Assembly (NCBI GenBank): GCA_012295275.1
Contig: CM022669.1
Span: 17,814,672 to 17,878,671, forward strand
Source: Chrysomallon squamiferum
Taxonomy: Eukaryota; Mollusca; Gastropoda; Neomphalida; Peltospiridae
DNA length: 64,000 bases
Direction of reading: 5' to 3'
Shown: piece after piece, positions 12,001 to 24,100 of the stretch
How positions within the stretch are numbered: position 1 is the stretch's first letter
How the letters are laid out: every line of letters starts with the position of its first letter
Position numbers and translations under genes: made by a program
Notes under the pieces: generated by a model
The model's database searches: none
The model's input: the letters and a program-made list of their open reading frames with translations, nothing else
What the model was told of the DNA's origin: nothing

Positions 12001-13483
12001 CTTGCATTTTGTATGCACTCTTATAACCAAACATATCTAATATTTTTTTTTATTATTTCAGGAGAATTGGAAACCTTCCGTGTTTTTATAGCTGCCATAT
12101 TTTATGTGGGCAAAGGAAAAAGGTCAAGACCTTACTCACATCTGTATGAGGCTATTACTCACATGCAGAAACCAAAAACAAAGGTAATTTTTAAAAGTGT
12201 TTTCTAACAAACAATTTTTAATAAAAAACCCACTTTCATTATACATGTATTCTACATGTAATTTTTCAAGAACATTCATTCACTTTCAGTGTATATTAAA
12301 AATATGCTCATATGTGTAAATCATATTTATTAAAGATTTTCAAAAGCATTTTTGTAACCTTTTTTTATTTTGTTGATTTTTATTTCTATTTAAATCTAAA
12401 TTTCAATTTTTATAAATTTTTTCTTATTATTTATTTAACTTTCATTATAATACCATGATAATAATCAGAAAAAAGGAAATATAGCTCTTACAAATCAGAA
12501 TTTCTTTTTCAGGCTAGTGCTAAGGTGCAACATATTGTTGACATTTGGCAGGAAGGTGTAGGTGTGGTCTCACTCCACTGTTTTCAGAGCACCATCCCAG
12601 TGGAAGCCTATACAAGAGAGGCTTGCATGGTCGAGGCATTTGGTGAGTTGTAGTTTGTTACATGCAAGATAGGCCTTTGATGAATTGTAAATTGTTACAC
12701 ACAAGGCAGGCTTTTGGGGAGTTGTATTTGGTTACAATGAACTTTCTTTTGTTATTTACAAGGCTGAGTTGTATTTTTTGTTATATATATATATACATAT
12801 ATGACTAGATTTTTTTTTGAATTACATTTGGCTAAACACATATGTAAGTAAATAGATAAAAAAATATATATAATAATAGAAATAAATATTTTTTATTTAA
12901 AAATATTGCACACATGGATCTTCAAAAAAAAGCGTGATCAGCTTTTGTAATTTTAACAGACAAAATATTTTCTTTAATTATCAGAAGCTCATTAAGAAAC
13001 TACAATGGTAATTTTAGTTTGCAATCATTAAGAATTGTTTTGTTTGTATTTTATAGCTTGCAGATTGTGAAACCAATCTGAGTGTCTTATATTTTGTATA
13101 CGCCATGATGATGAGAGATATAAAAAAAAATGTTAGGTTTTTTTAATTTTTTATTTTGTTATTATTGTTATTCTTGTGTCTGAGTGTGTGTGTGCATGTG
13201 TTGATTATTAATTATGTTTTGGAATACTAATTGTAAATGATGAAAATATTTTTCTTTTAATCTGTAAACTCTTTATACTATAGCAAATTGTCACATATGT
13301 ATCTGTATATCAGGATTATCCAAACTGACCAACATGAAGAAGGGTGATTTCTACGGAGCTGCCTGTTCTTGGTCACAGAAACAGAAGAGGCTTATGGGAG
13401 TGCTTTTACTGAAAAAAGCTCTGCAGATTTTTCTCAGTGACGGAGAAAGACAGATATGTCCATATGACATAAAGCAAGGCTAA
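6028..13483 (+). CDS. ANKLE1: ANKLE1: ankyrin repeat, LEM domain and GIY-YIG endonuclease
   Basis: Homologue of vertebrate ANKLE1 and nematode LEM-3, structure-selective nucleases that cut DNA bridges between daughter cells late in division. Exons: 6028-6074, 6595-6738, 6947-7052, 7474-7597, 7938-11114, 11638-11838, 12062-12183, 12513-12642, 13314-13483. They sum to 4221 nt, 1406 residues plus stop, with consistent phases. Ankyrin repeats occupy about residues 15-135, LEM about 1145-1186, and GIY-YIG about 1225-1400. Catalytic elements are present: the YLLLDP strand, FYVGKG (Tyr about 1281), Arg in KRSRP, Glu in MVEA (about 1348) and LTN. The human protein is about 600-670 residues, so the extra length is almost all in exon 5. 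The start Met is in the first exon, followed by ankyrin-like sequence. Exon 3 uses a GC donor. Introns (0.2-0.7 kb) are AT-rich and featureless. Confidence 0.94.
6595..6738 (+). CDS. ANKLE1: ANKLE1 exon 2, ankyrin repeats
   Basis: Ankyrin signature APLHLAAGLG with LLLEYAADPNI. Acceptor GGGTTTCAG, donor AAG|GTAGCC. Confidence 0.92.
6947..7052 (+). CDS. ANKLE1: ANKLE1 exon 3, ankyrin repeat, GC donor
   Basis: Ankyrin repeat FTPLHIAATWG with LLLYSGADPNLCDQ. Acceptor TTTCTCTTTAG. The donor is CAG|GCAAGT, a GC-AG intron. The next GT (four bases on) would shift the frame. Confidence 0.9.
7474..7597 (+). CDS. ANKLE1: ANKLE1 exon 4, last ankyrin repeat
   Basis: DGFLPADVAKTYGH with LLKYY closes the ankyrin block. 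Acceptor TTTTTATAACAG, donor ATTA|GTAAGA, phase 1. Confidence 0.9.
7938..11114 (+). CDS. ANKLE1: ANKLE1 exon 5: long Cys/His-rich and disordered centre, then LEM domain
   Basis: A single 3177-nt exon covering residues about 141-1199. In order: a first FVDMTSPCHP motif (8108-8137); a Cys/His-rich stretch with 16 cysteines (8246-8649); a second motif CLDVTSPNHP (8924-8953); polar, Ser/Asp/Glu-rich, probably disordered sequence; a duplicated D-S-L-TSDESFL motif (10037-10078, 10409-10450); a basic NLS-like KAKRRSK near 10219; EYVYKDDETGVVLLERH; and the LEM domain with LSQMSNDEVRKKLKALG and RQLYLVRLASLQ (10949-11072). Acceptor TATTTTTAG, donor CCAG|GTAAAA, phase 1. The open frame runs on past the donor to 11452, but it becomes AT-rich intron there, and only the splice joins to the conserved DYSPELRLAL. 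Confidence 0.93.
11638..11838 (+). CDS. ANKLE1: ANKLE1 exon 6, start of GIY-YIG domain
   Basis: DYSPELRLALQ, then KWREGTIKSSFNYLLLDPR, the GIY-equivalent strand of the nuclease. Acceptor TTCTAACAG, donor TTAG|GTTTGA (weak, but fixed by phase). Confidence 0.92.
12062..12183 (+). CDS. ANKLE1: ANKLE1 exon 7, YIG motif
   Basis: Encodes IAAIFYVGKGKRSRPYSH: the YIG-equivalent tyrosine, the GKG loop and the active-site arginine region. Acceptor TATTTCAG, donor AAG|GTAATT. Confidence 0.93.
12513..12642 (+). CDS. ANKLE1: ANKLE1 exon 8, metal-binding Glu helix
   Basis: Encodes VVSLHCFQ and VEAYTREACMVEAF. The Glu in MVEA is the expected GIY-YIG metal ligand. Acceptor TTTTTCAG, donor TTTG|GTGAGT. Confidence 0.93.
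13314..13483 (+). CDS. ANKLE1: ANKLE1 exon 9, C-terminus and stop
   Basis: LSKLTNMKKGDFYG, then QKQKRLMGVLLLKKAL and GERQICPYDIKQG before the TAA stop, matching the family C-terminus. Acceptor TATATCAG. Confidence 0.93.
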
Positions 13484-14229
13484 GAACAAAGAGCCACATT
13501 GTCATATTATTACTAATGACAAACATATTAATTTGTTTAGCATTTTGAAATTGTCATGGATTGTCTGCACTGCAGATAGTGCGTCTAATATTGTAAGCTT
13601 CATTTGTTTTGTTTGGTTTTGCATAAATGTAAGTATTAGATATATAGAATGAACTAACAAATATTTGTTAAATGTCATCTCACCTTGTTCTAATATTCAT
13701 AGTTATTAAACAGTTTTTCTTATTTGTATAATGATATTTTTAAAAAGGAAGCCTGCAGTAAACAGTTCCATGTCCTGTTCATTACTTTGCAGGAATGCTT
13801 CTTTCATATACACCTTCCCATGTACAGTAATAAGGCACAAGCCACTGTCTTTGAATAACCATTCATATGGTACTGGTTAGAATGGGAAATAAATTAATAG
13901 AGACCACTGAAGAAAATTAATCTTGTTACTTATATCACAGGCATACACAATCCATTTAACCTAAAGTTAAAATTATTTAGGAATTCATCAGATAGACACA
14001 TAACACATTTTACTTTCTGGCTTTGTATCTATAGTCTTGTGTATAGTTTTATTTATTTATTTATTTAGTTAGTTATTTTGTGTCTCTCAGTACATAACAT
14101 CCATTTTTTAAAAATAGGTTCAGTGGAATTTGTAACCAAATTGAATTATTTTCACAGAAATACCATGCTGTACGCAAATAGCTTCAAATCTGTACATATA
14201 AGAAGATTTTATTTTATTTTTTCTTTAAT
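13484..14229. other. ANKLE1 3' UTR and downstream sequence
   Basis: Probable 3' UTR. An AATAAA-type hexamer occurs near 13888 (GGAAATAAATTA), and other A/T-rich candidates make the exact end uncertain. No other feature is seen. Confidence 0.4.
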
Positions 14230-14840
14230 AGAGATAAAACGTTGTGTCACTCTTAGTTGTGGATACTTAGTGCTAATACAAATACAACATTCTGTCTCTC
14301 TTAGTGGTGGATACTTTATATTAATACAAATACAATATTGTACCATTCTTTGTTGTGGATACTTATTGTTAACAGAATGTTATGCTATTCTTAGTTCTGA
14401 TTACTTAGTGTTAATACAAATACAATATGGTATCACTCTTAGTTGTGGATACTTGGTGTTAATATAGATAGGACATTGTGTTATTCTTAGTTATGGATAC
14501 TTGATGTTAATACAGATACAACATTCTGTCACTCTTAGTGGTGGATACTGTGTATTAACACAAATACAATATTGAATCATTCTTAGTTGTGGATACTTAT
14601 TGTTAACATAGAACACTGTGTTATTCTTAGTTGTTGATATCTATGCTTAATACAAATACAGTATTATGTTATTCTTTGTTGTGGATACTTAGTGTTAATA
14701 CAGATACAACATTGTGGTAATCTTAGTTGTGGATACTTAGTTTAATATAAATACAGTATGGTATCACTCTTTGTTCAAGAGGTCTATACTTAATACAAAT
14801 ACAGCATTGTCTCATGCTTAGTTTTAATAAAAATACTAAA
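14230..14840. repeat. 48-bp minisatellite, about 12 diverged copies
   Basis: A unit like CTTAGTTGTGGATACTTAG followed by GTTAATACAAATACAACATT recurs. GGATAC or its variants lie at about 14261, 14309, 14357, 14447, 14495, 14543, 14591, 14683 and 14731, mostly 48 bp apart with a few shorter, diverged units. As 48 is divisible by three, a long open frame runs through the array. It is repetitive and I do not call it a gene. Confidence 0.85.
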
Positions 14841-17800
14841 AAATTCTATTACTCTTCATTTCTTTAGATTGTTGCCATCTAATATCTCCTGTTTTTTGTC
14901 AAAATCTTCTTACCTTCAACAGAAATATCTGTACAAAAATGGTAATAATATAATTGTTTTGTCAATTATCACATGCTAATACCACATTTTACAAAGTTAT
15001 TCATTGCCTAAGGCCTGTTTTCACACATAAGATTCATTGTGTCAAGGTTTGTATTGAAGCAGGCTCCTCTGTTAGAAACTGAAATAATTAAAATGCTCAT
15101 CAAATAAAAAGTCATTACATTAAGATAATCTTTTTTTCTTGTTAGAAACAGCAGTCAGAATGTAGAGAAGAACATGAACTTAATTCCCCTGTCCTGAATT
15201 TGTAAGTGAGACTTATAAAGTATTATAAAGATCATTCTTGTATAAATTCTATGTGATATGGAGTTAAACATTCAAGCTTGTGTTACTGACACCAGTTGAG
15301 GTCACTCTGCTTCATTCTGATTACATTTCTATGATATTAGTCCTTAACTTATTAAGGTCATCTTTCTTTTCTCATTAGATTTAACAGTCAAAACAGAGAA
15401 GAGCATGAACGTATTTTACCTTTCTTTAACTTTTAACTGAATGTTATTAAAACAAAAATCATTAACAGGATATCTAATACTGGTAATTATGTAAAAGTAA
15501 TATTGGATAATACTGATATAGAAAAGATTATATAAAGTTATAAGGTAATTTAAACAGTAAGAAACAAAATCAAAGCTATTATCTAATGTGTCATTGTGTT
15601 GCAACATTTGTCTTGTATCTGGAACAATTCATTACACATTTTGCTTCCTGGGATTTTCTTTGTAATAGCATACTGCACATTACCTAAAATTATTTAATTT
15701 TATGAAGTATATTTTGTATTTACTAGATATGATATTACATTTTAAATAATCAGTGATATTCATATTTTATACTGTAATTACATCTTTTTCAGTGGATGTT
15801 TTCTAAACAAAACAAAAAATAAATAAATAAGTAAATAAATAAAAGGATGGATTGTGCAAAGTTTCACTGAGTATCATTTTTATCCAAAAAATTATGCATA
15901 TGTTAATTTTTGTATACTTACAACTCTTGGATCACAAACAAGTTGATGTGCTTTGGAATAAGTATAATCAAAAACTGAGTGTAATGAAAAAATATATATA
16001 TACATAAAAATAAATAAAAGAAATCATATAAAAGAATAAGTTTAGAATAAGATACCTGTTGTTTTACTAAAAATATTTTACCATACAAATCTAACAAAAA
16101 TGTTTTTCTTCTGTTGTTCACTTCTCTAGGCATAATCATGGATAAACTTTCAGCTGTCCAGTCATTAGATTTCTTTGGCAGTGAAATCTTCGTTTCTTTT
16201 TCTTTGCTTCATTCTGATTTCATTTCTACAATATTGGTCCATTATAGTTATCTCTTTTTGTATGTGTGTAGGTGTGTGTGTATTTATTTATTTATTTTTA
16301 AGGGTTTTTTTATCATTAGAAATGACAATCAAAATACATTGAAGAATATGAACATATTTCACCTTCCCTGAAATGTTATTTACAAATTTTTAATATCTAA
16401 TACAGGTAGTTATGTAAAAGTAATATTAAATAATACAGATGTATTAATAAATGTATTGCCATCCTGTGAGTTAATTTATAACACTGAAAGAAGAGGAATT
16501 ATTTAAATTCTTAGTTGGTAAAACTTCAAGAGACAGTGAGATATATCCATATGTAAACTTCTGATTTACATCTAAATTCTTAGATGGTAAAACATTCAGC
16601 AGGGATATTGAGATACATTGATACACAGACTTCTGATGTCCTTTCACTATGCTTTTTCTTTGTATCTATAGCAGTAGCACTTCAGTGGTTTTCTCACCTT
16701 TTCTTCATATTGTATTTAATGCTTATTGTTGTAGTCCATCTTATCACTCACTGTATAGTATGTTTTTTTTTCATTTTGTGTTTATTATTAATAGTTGGTG
16801 TTTAATAAGTAACCTTGTCACTCACACATCTATGTGTAAAGTATGTGTAACACTAGCACTTCAGCAATCAGAATTGATGGTTTTGAGACACGTTTCCTAT
16901 ATTTTTCTTCTGAAGTTGTTTAGTTTGTTATCTTGTAAGTGAAAAATACCACAGTTGCTACATCAAGAATAAACATCATGAGTAGTTCTTAATTTACAAT
17001 AAGCTTCACATGCTAAAATAGAAAACAAAGTCAAACCTATCCATGATATGTTACTTCTGAAAATAATTTTCCATTTAGATCAACTAGGATTATTATTATT
17101 TTTTAACTGTTTTGTATTTGTGTCTGTGTAAATTCTAAGTCTCATAATTTGTTTTACATTATACTTCAGTTTGAACAAAATACATACATGTCTTACCACT
17201 TCTGAATTTTGCCAGTGTTGAAATGACAGTGATTTGCTCTCTTTGGCCTAAGAGACCAGCCAGATATTTGTTCATATAACCAAACAAAGTCTAGTCTGAT
17301 TACAATTACTGTTCATTTCTTTAGATGGTTCTCATCTAACAACTCTTGCTTTATCATAAAACTCGTACTGTTGAAATATTTGAAACAAATGGTAATAATA
17401 TAGTTAAGCCACAATCACATTCCACTACCACATTTTATTTTGTTGTTCATAGTTTCAGACCTGTTTTCATTCATAACATTTATAATTTCCTTGGTAATAA
17501 CCTGCTAAACATGTCCTAAATTTTTTAATTTAATACTTAATACATACAATATAACATTTTAAATAATTAAAAATATTCTTATTTTATAGAGTAATTACAT
17601 TTTGTTACATAGATGTTTTCTGTTTCCTACATATTCATCCACTGTTGTTTATGAAAGTTCTTTATATTATATCACCTATTCTTTTTTTCGACTATGTTGT
17701 TAACAAATTAATCAGATAATGCTGTTTTTCACATCTGTGTTAATCTTACTTGTAGAAATTTAATGCAGGTTGTCCAGTCAAACACATTTCTTTGGCCAGG

Positions 17801-19821
17801 TTTTAAACTACCTGTTGAAAGTAAGGTTGTAAAATATACTTCCGTATATACATCCATTCACTCTTCCATAAAATAAAGTATCTTAAATTCATTTGTTCAG
17901 AATCCTTATTATTGTTGTTGTTTTTGTCACTGAAAATTATTTATGATTATTTTGTTGTTTCTTTGATCAGAAATTCTCTGACAAGTAGAGTTTGTCTTCA
18001 CCCATCATTACCCCTCACAGTGGAATGAACCTCATTCCAAACAATGAATATGAAGAATGGGATATGCTGCACCAGATGCATCAAGACTGGTTACTTTGTT
18101 TTTATTTTCTTGGATATCCTTATGTTCATTTGTCACTTATCAGTTCTTTCACAACTTTAATGCTTTTTCTATTGAATGTTGCTCCAGATTTGTAAATTAA
18201 TGTCTAGGAGTAATATTCAAAGATAAAAGAAACTCCAACATAGCTTTTGTAAATTTCTGTAAAGTCTAGACATCTGTTTTTGTTTAAGCTCTTTTCTTGT
18301 ACTAACAGAATCCCACATTTGACCCTAATCAGCAGTATATGAATTGTAAAACCAAAAAAAGACCTGTTTGGAACTATACCGTTTTTATATTTTGTAGTTG
18401 ACATTAAAAAACTCTTTCTCACCTAGTGCTGTTTTCTGGTCTTATTCTCACATTTTCTTCATCTTGTTTTTATATTAACAACTGCTGTAAAATTAGCAAC
18501 CAGGTGTCTAATATGTGGGAAGTATATGTAACAGTAGCACTTCAGCAATCATTTTTCTTTTGAAGTCTTTTTTTGTTTTTTATTTTACATGTGAAAAATA
18601 TCAATGTATAAGCAAACTGCAATATTTTTGTTTATATTTAACACATGGACTGGCCAAATGTCAAAGCCTATGTAAAGACATATGACAAATTTGTTTCAAC
18701 TGTCTATTTAATTATTTTACCTACAGTTTGTTATCTTTTAAGATCATTCAGTATATAGATAATTATATTATTGTATATAAATTCTATACAGAAGAGCATG
18801 AAGGTATTTTACCTTCCCTTAAAATGTAAGTGAATGTTATTTCAAAAAATAATAATAATAATAAGTAATAGGATATCTAATAGTTAGTTATGTAACAGTA
18901 ATATTGAATAATACAGATGCTGAAATGATTAAATTTGAATGCCCCAAAGTTGATCTTATCCATTCATTCTTGATAACTGCCATATATATATATATGTATT
19001 TTTTTTTTGTTTATTTGTTTACATTTACTCCTGAAAATTCTTTTTGTTGTCTCTAAAAAATTATTTATTTAGTTGTTGGTTCAGTTACTTTGATTAGAAC
19101 TTTTCTCACATGCAGACTTCATTTTCACTGACTGTTACAACCATTCCAGATGGTGCAGGTTTTCCTAAATGATTTTGATCCAGAGTATGCTTTAGCACTC
19201 ACAGTTTGATGATATACTAGTGATGAAATGACAATGATTTGCTATCATTCTTGTAAGACAACAGCCAGATATTTGTTCATATAATTGTTACTGTTCATTC
19301 TTTAGGTGGTTTCCAACTAACAACTCCTGCTTTATCATAATATTCATATTCATCCAGAGAAATATCTGTAAAAACGGTAATAATATTGTTTATCCACAAT
19401 CACATTCCACTACCACATTTTATTTAGTTATTCATTATTTCACACCAGTTTAACATTTATCATGCCAAGGTTTGTTGCTTGATTTAGTAAAAAAATGTTA
19501 GTATAAATATATTTATAATGAAAATAGTCCTGTTTTTAAAAATATCTCTGGCATATTATTTAGCACGTATTTTCATCAACAGATAAAGACATAAGAAGTT
19601 TTTTTATTTTTTTTTTATTTTTATTTTTTTGTCCTTATAGTATAAATTTATCTTCGTGTATGAGTTTCAACATAAAATTTAAAATCTAATCAAAAGAGGA
19701 CAAGTCTTTAACTGTAAGTTTTGTAAATAATTATAAATAAAATTCAAAATAATGAAAGTTAAGAAATATATATATCATAAAAACATATTTGAAATTCATT
19801 TTAACATGTAGATGTAAACTA

Positions 19822-19976
19822 TTAACAAGTATGATTTAGTCCATTGATTTTGGTTTGATCTTCATAAGCAGCCAGGCCATTTCCCATTTTAAGCAGTGCT
19901 TTATGACTGGTGTATCTAAGGCCTTGTTGTTTACAAACATCTTTCTGGATTGTAGCAGGTTTTTTCTTTAGATTAC
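19822..19976 (-). other. Open minus-strand segment, possible terminal exon remnant
   Basis: About 50 open codons (KKKPATIQKDVCKQQGLRY, then HKALLKMGNGLAAYED) end at TAA. The only upstream AG (CTAAAG) has a poor polypyrimidine tract. Codon content looks protein-like, but no family is recognised. Confidence 0.2.
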
Positions 19977-20133
19977 CAAAATGGTATTAATAAAGTGATG
20001 ATAGATAATATATTTTTTTCATTTTCTTATTCATTTTATTTAATTTTAATTTTTAATTAATCAGTTTATTTTTTATTATTATTATTTTTTTTTTAAATTT
20101 ATTATCTGAGCAAAATATATTTGTATATCCTAC

Positions 20134-20313
20134 CACTTCTGTATTTTGCCCTTGTTGAAATGACAGTGACTTGCTGTCCTTGTCCTAAAAGACCAGCCAG
20201 ATATTTGTTCATATCTCCACAAAGTTTAGTCTCATTACTATTACTGTTCATTTCTTTAGATGGTTTCCAACTCCTGTTTTTTTTATAATATTCATATTCA
20301 TCCAGAGAAATAT
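20134..20313 (-). pseudogene. Exon-like block, open copy in duplicated array
   Basis: A minus-strand block of 180 nt, open throughout, reads ISLDEYEYYKKN, then MNKYLAGLLGQGQQVTVIS and ends RSG. It is bounded by acceptor TTTTTTTACAG and donor GTG|GTAGGA, with phase 1 at both ends. Related copies near 19.22-19.38 and 17.21-17.39 kb carry stops or indels, so this may be the last open copy of a decayed exon or a live exon of an unrecognised gene. I do not recognise the protein. Confidence 0.35.
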
Positions 20314-20716
20314 CTGTAAAAAAATGGTAATAATACACTTAAGCCACAATCACATTCCACTACCACATTTTATTTCGTTATTCATTATTTCAGACTTGTT
20401 TTCACTCATAAGATTTATCATGCCACGGTTTGTTGCTTGATTTAGTAAAAAAAAAAAAAACCTCTCCTCTATTAGAGATGCAAATGATTAAAGTGAACAT
20501 CAGATAAAAAGAAATAATATTAGGCTATTAAGTTCATCTTTTTTCCCATTAGAAACAGTTGTCAAAATAAAGAGAATGATATGAACATATTTCACCTTAC
20601 CTGAAATTGTAAATGAATTTCATTAAATAACAAGATAGCTATAAAAGTAATGCAGTAGCTATAAAAGTAAGATTGAATAATACAGATACTATAGCATTGG
20701 CACTTCAATGTCATAT

Positions 20717-20816
20717 TTAGTTTGACACGTCATGACTGACGTCTGGAAAGTATGTCCACCAGAATTCTTCCACAGTCGTAACCGGTGGTCTTGAGCCTGA
20801 TGATGGATTTAGCAAG
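20717..20816 (-). other. Exon-like segment ending in a stop
   Basis: After acceptor TTTTTACAG the minus strand is open in two frames. One gives 32 residues ending EEFWWTYFPDVSHDVSN and TAA. The other gives LAKSIIRLKTTGYDCG and could splice at GTCAGT into the block at 20134-20313 in phase 1. It is locally less AT-rich than its surroundings. I do not recognise it. Confidence 0.3.
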
Positions 20817-20822
20817 CTGTAA

Positions 20823-21153
20823 AAATGAATAAATAGACAATTAATCTTTTCATGATAGATCTTAGTATGTGAGAAAAACAAAAAAGTCACAGTTTATGTA
20901 AAACAAATTTCAACCAATATGATAATATGTGTGTGTTTTAAGAGTAATATATGTTTGTTTCATAAAAATCAATCCATGACAATTTCTTTTCTTTTTTTCT
21001 TTCTTTTTTGAAGAAGTATTAAAGCATTCCGTGACATCAATATATCTATTTTTGTGCCATAGTTTTGTTACTTTTATTACAGTTTATGTTTTTACAATTT
21101 ACAAAAACTACATTTTGGTTTGCAATTTTGTTTTATTTGATGTTTATTGATAA

Positions 21154-21197
<44 letters not shown>

Positions 21198-24100
21198 ATA
21201 TATATATATCTACACACAGGAAAAATAAAATAACAAAATGTCATTTTTAAAATATTTCATGTTACCAAGCTTTTTCTAGTATAATATCATTTCTAAAATT
21301 GAGAAACAATAAAAGAACAAACAAAATAGTTTAATGCATATAAAATTTTTTATTTTCAAAAATAAGTTAACATACATGTATGCAGCAACACAAATGCTTC
21401 GAATCAGAAAACACTGAGTTGTGTGAAGAAGAGGCATACTCGGAAGCACGTAATTTTGTTATTGCAGGGTGCATGTTGACAAGCAGTTAATACATAATAA
21501 ATCATTTTAAAACATCCTTAAACATTCATTTTTTTTTTTTGGCAAAAACAATGGCAACAGACAAAATGCAATAGGCTGAGATTCAAAATGATTTTTTTTT
21601 TTTTTTTTTTCAGCTTACAAAGGTATTAAAAAAACAATACAAACTAATGTTCACAATCCAACTCTAAATAATTAACTTGAAAAACAATTTATAGAAATAT
21701 AAATAAATTAATAAAATAAAAGGATCAATTGAAATGAAAAGATAAAAATTGATGAATTCATAAGAAAACCATTTAAATATTGATAAAAATATTTTATTCA
21801 GAGATTTTAAAGTGGTATAAATCAATTATCTTAGTGTTTAAAAAACCAAAGAACATTTGTCACAGTTTTGCTACACACTTAACAAACAATCCATGTATAA
21901 ATTTGTCACTTTAAATACAAATGACTCTATGGTCATGGATACATAAAAACAATAAGTATTTGTTAGTAGATATTTACTTGTAATGACAACAAATAAAACA
22001 CACCTTTGGATGGGTCAGAATACTATATATATTTATTACTAGAAGAATAGAGAATAGTTATACTTTTGCACATACAACTTATAAATAAATTAAACATTTT
22101 ATTCAAAACTACTTTTATATATTCCTAAATATTTTGTATTTATATTTCTTTTGCCTTTATCCCAAGCTATGTGTGTGAGTGTTTGTGTAAGAGTATCTCT
22201 ATCAGTTTGATTTTGCAAAGTGTCAGTGTTTGTGTCTGTAAAGTTTCCCAGTATCAACAACAAATAACAAATTTATCAGCATTACATCCACAAGTCCAAG
22301 TCATTATAAATTATCACAATTTATTTTAATAATTTTATGTACATTTAATAGACATTAGTTTAAATCTGTCAGGCTTTTACTTCCATAGCATTACAATGTT
22401 TTATCACTGCAATCAATTTTAGTAATGTTTAGATACATATATAATATACTTGTATATAATTATTGCACTGTGTAATTATACATTTTTCTGATGCACAAGT
22501 TTTTCATTTATACATATACTCACATGTATGTTTATTTATATGAGGTGTGTGTGTGTGTGTGTTTTTACATACATGTAATAAACTGCATTTATTTGATCAC
22601 CAGATCAAATTCAGACCAAAGAAGATCATCCAGATATATTTATTTTGATTTAGGAATAAATATAAAACAGATAATAATAATAATAAACAAAACATAAATA
22701 AAAATGTGAACAAAAATATACAATGTCTTGTCAACAATGCTCTGCACCTATTTTGCATCACTACAAATACAATAACTTATTGATACAGATATCTACAAAG
22801 TCTAAAATATTTCAGTGAATTGTCAAGTTCCTCATTTCCTGGTCACTTGAATCTGGGACTTGGGAATTTTATACCTGGATAATCTTATGGTACATTTAAA
22901 CATGTGTGTGTGTGTGTGTGTGTGTGTGCCCTAAAACAATGATAACAAAAAACAAAGCAAAAAACCCAAAAAAAAACATGATAAAATTAAAAAAATAAAG
23001 TAAAATTAAATATTTAAAAAGCCAAAGAATTTCTGCTAATAAAATATCACTAAATACTTTTTTTTTAAACAGTAAATAAATGCAACCTTAAACAGATAAA
23101 TCCCTAAGCTACTGAAACCATAGCTTATCATATATTTATTAAATATCTTTAGTTAAAACTTCTGACATTTATACAAGTCAGTCAATACACAAAACAGAAA
23201 AATCTATGTATACAGTTGTTTACATGTGTATTTTCAAAATTAAATTAATAAAAACACAAAGAAAACAGACCAGTGAAAACTGCAAAATAATTAAACATTT
23301 AATTTGTTAATTGTCTCATTATAGTAATGATATTAACAGTATAATAATTGTAGTAGTCATGGTAATAATATTAGTGTATTGCATCTGTTAAATAAGATTC
23401 AGCAGTTAAAAGGAATGTAGATATTACCAAGAGTTGAAGAGAATTTTGTGAAGGAAGCAGACATAAGAGAAGACATGAATTTCTGGTTTTGTTTGATGAA
23501 GTAAATGATATATCATCATGACGAAGAAAATGATAAAGAAAAATATTACTTATCTTCACAGGCCAAGAAAATGAGTCATCATGGTAACAAAAATTACTCA
23601 TAATCAGCTGATGGATAATATAATATTTGTAATGCTGAAAAGGTGATTAAGTGCATGGGTGCATAGATTTTCAGATCCAATCTAAATTAGCAGTATTAAG
23701 ATTTAAATGTGAATATAAAGTGACCCTTCATTATACTAAATATTTAAATGCTTGAACCCTTATGATTTCACAATATTTTCCAATACCTTTATATATGTGT
23801 TTTAAAATGTGACTCAAAATTAAAACATATAAATTGGAATAAAAAGAATGTGTGTACAGGAATCCCTGAATTCTTGTTACTAACTTTTAAATAAATAAAG
23901 ATTTTTTAAAAATTAATTTCCATTTACATATGTTGTTACAAACTTATTTTCTACATTCAGCAATTTGTAAATTTGTAAATTTGCAGTGGAATGAAATCAT
24001 TAAATGAATGTTTGTATATTAAACAAAAATTAATCCAAAGTAAACTGAATGTGATAAATGACATTTTGGCTAGATGAAGTAACGTGAAAGCTTTTTAAAT

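Larger units (their letters stand above)
14850..20720. repeat. Array of diverged large duplications
   Basis: Blocks recur out of strict register. One block contains CCAGATATTTGTTCATAT followed by ACTGTTCATTTCTTTAGAT and CACATTCCACTACCACATT (about 17.21-17.45, 19.22-19.45, 20.13-20.40 kb, with a worn copy at 14.85-15.05). A second contains GAAGAGCATGAAC and TTACCTTCC (about 15.17, 15.40, 16.34, 18.79, 20.57 kb). A third contains AGCACTTCAGCAATCA (about 16.86, 18.54 kb). Copies differ by many substitutions and indels, so the duplications are old. The first block has exon-like features on the minus strand. Confidence 0.75.

Noticed and set aside
14078-14467. 129-codon open frame on the plus strand
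   Set aside because: Produced by the 48-bp minisatellite; no start context or homology.
17992-18195. 67-codon plus-strand open frame
   Set aside because: Within the diverged duplication array; no homologous open copy and no family resemblance.
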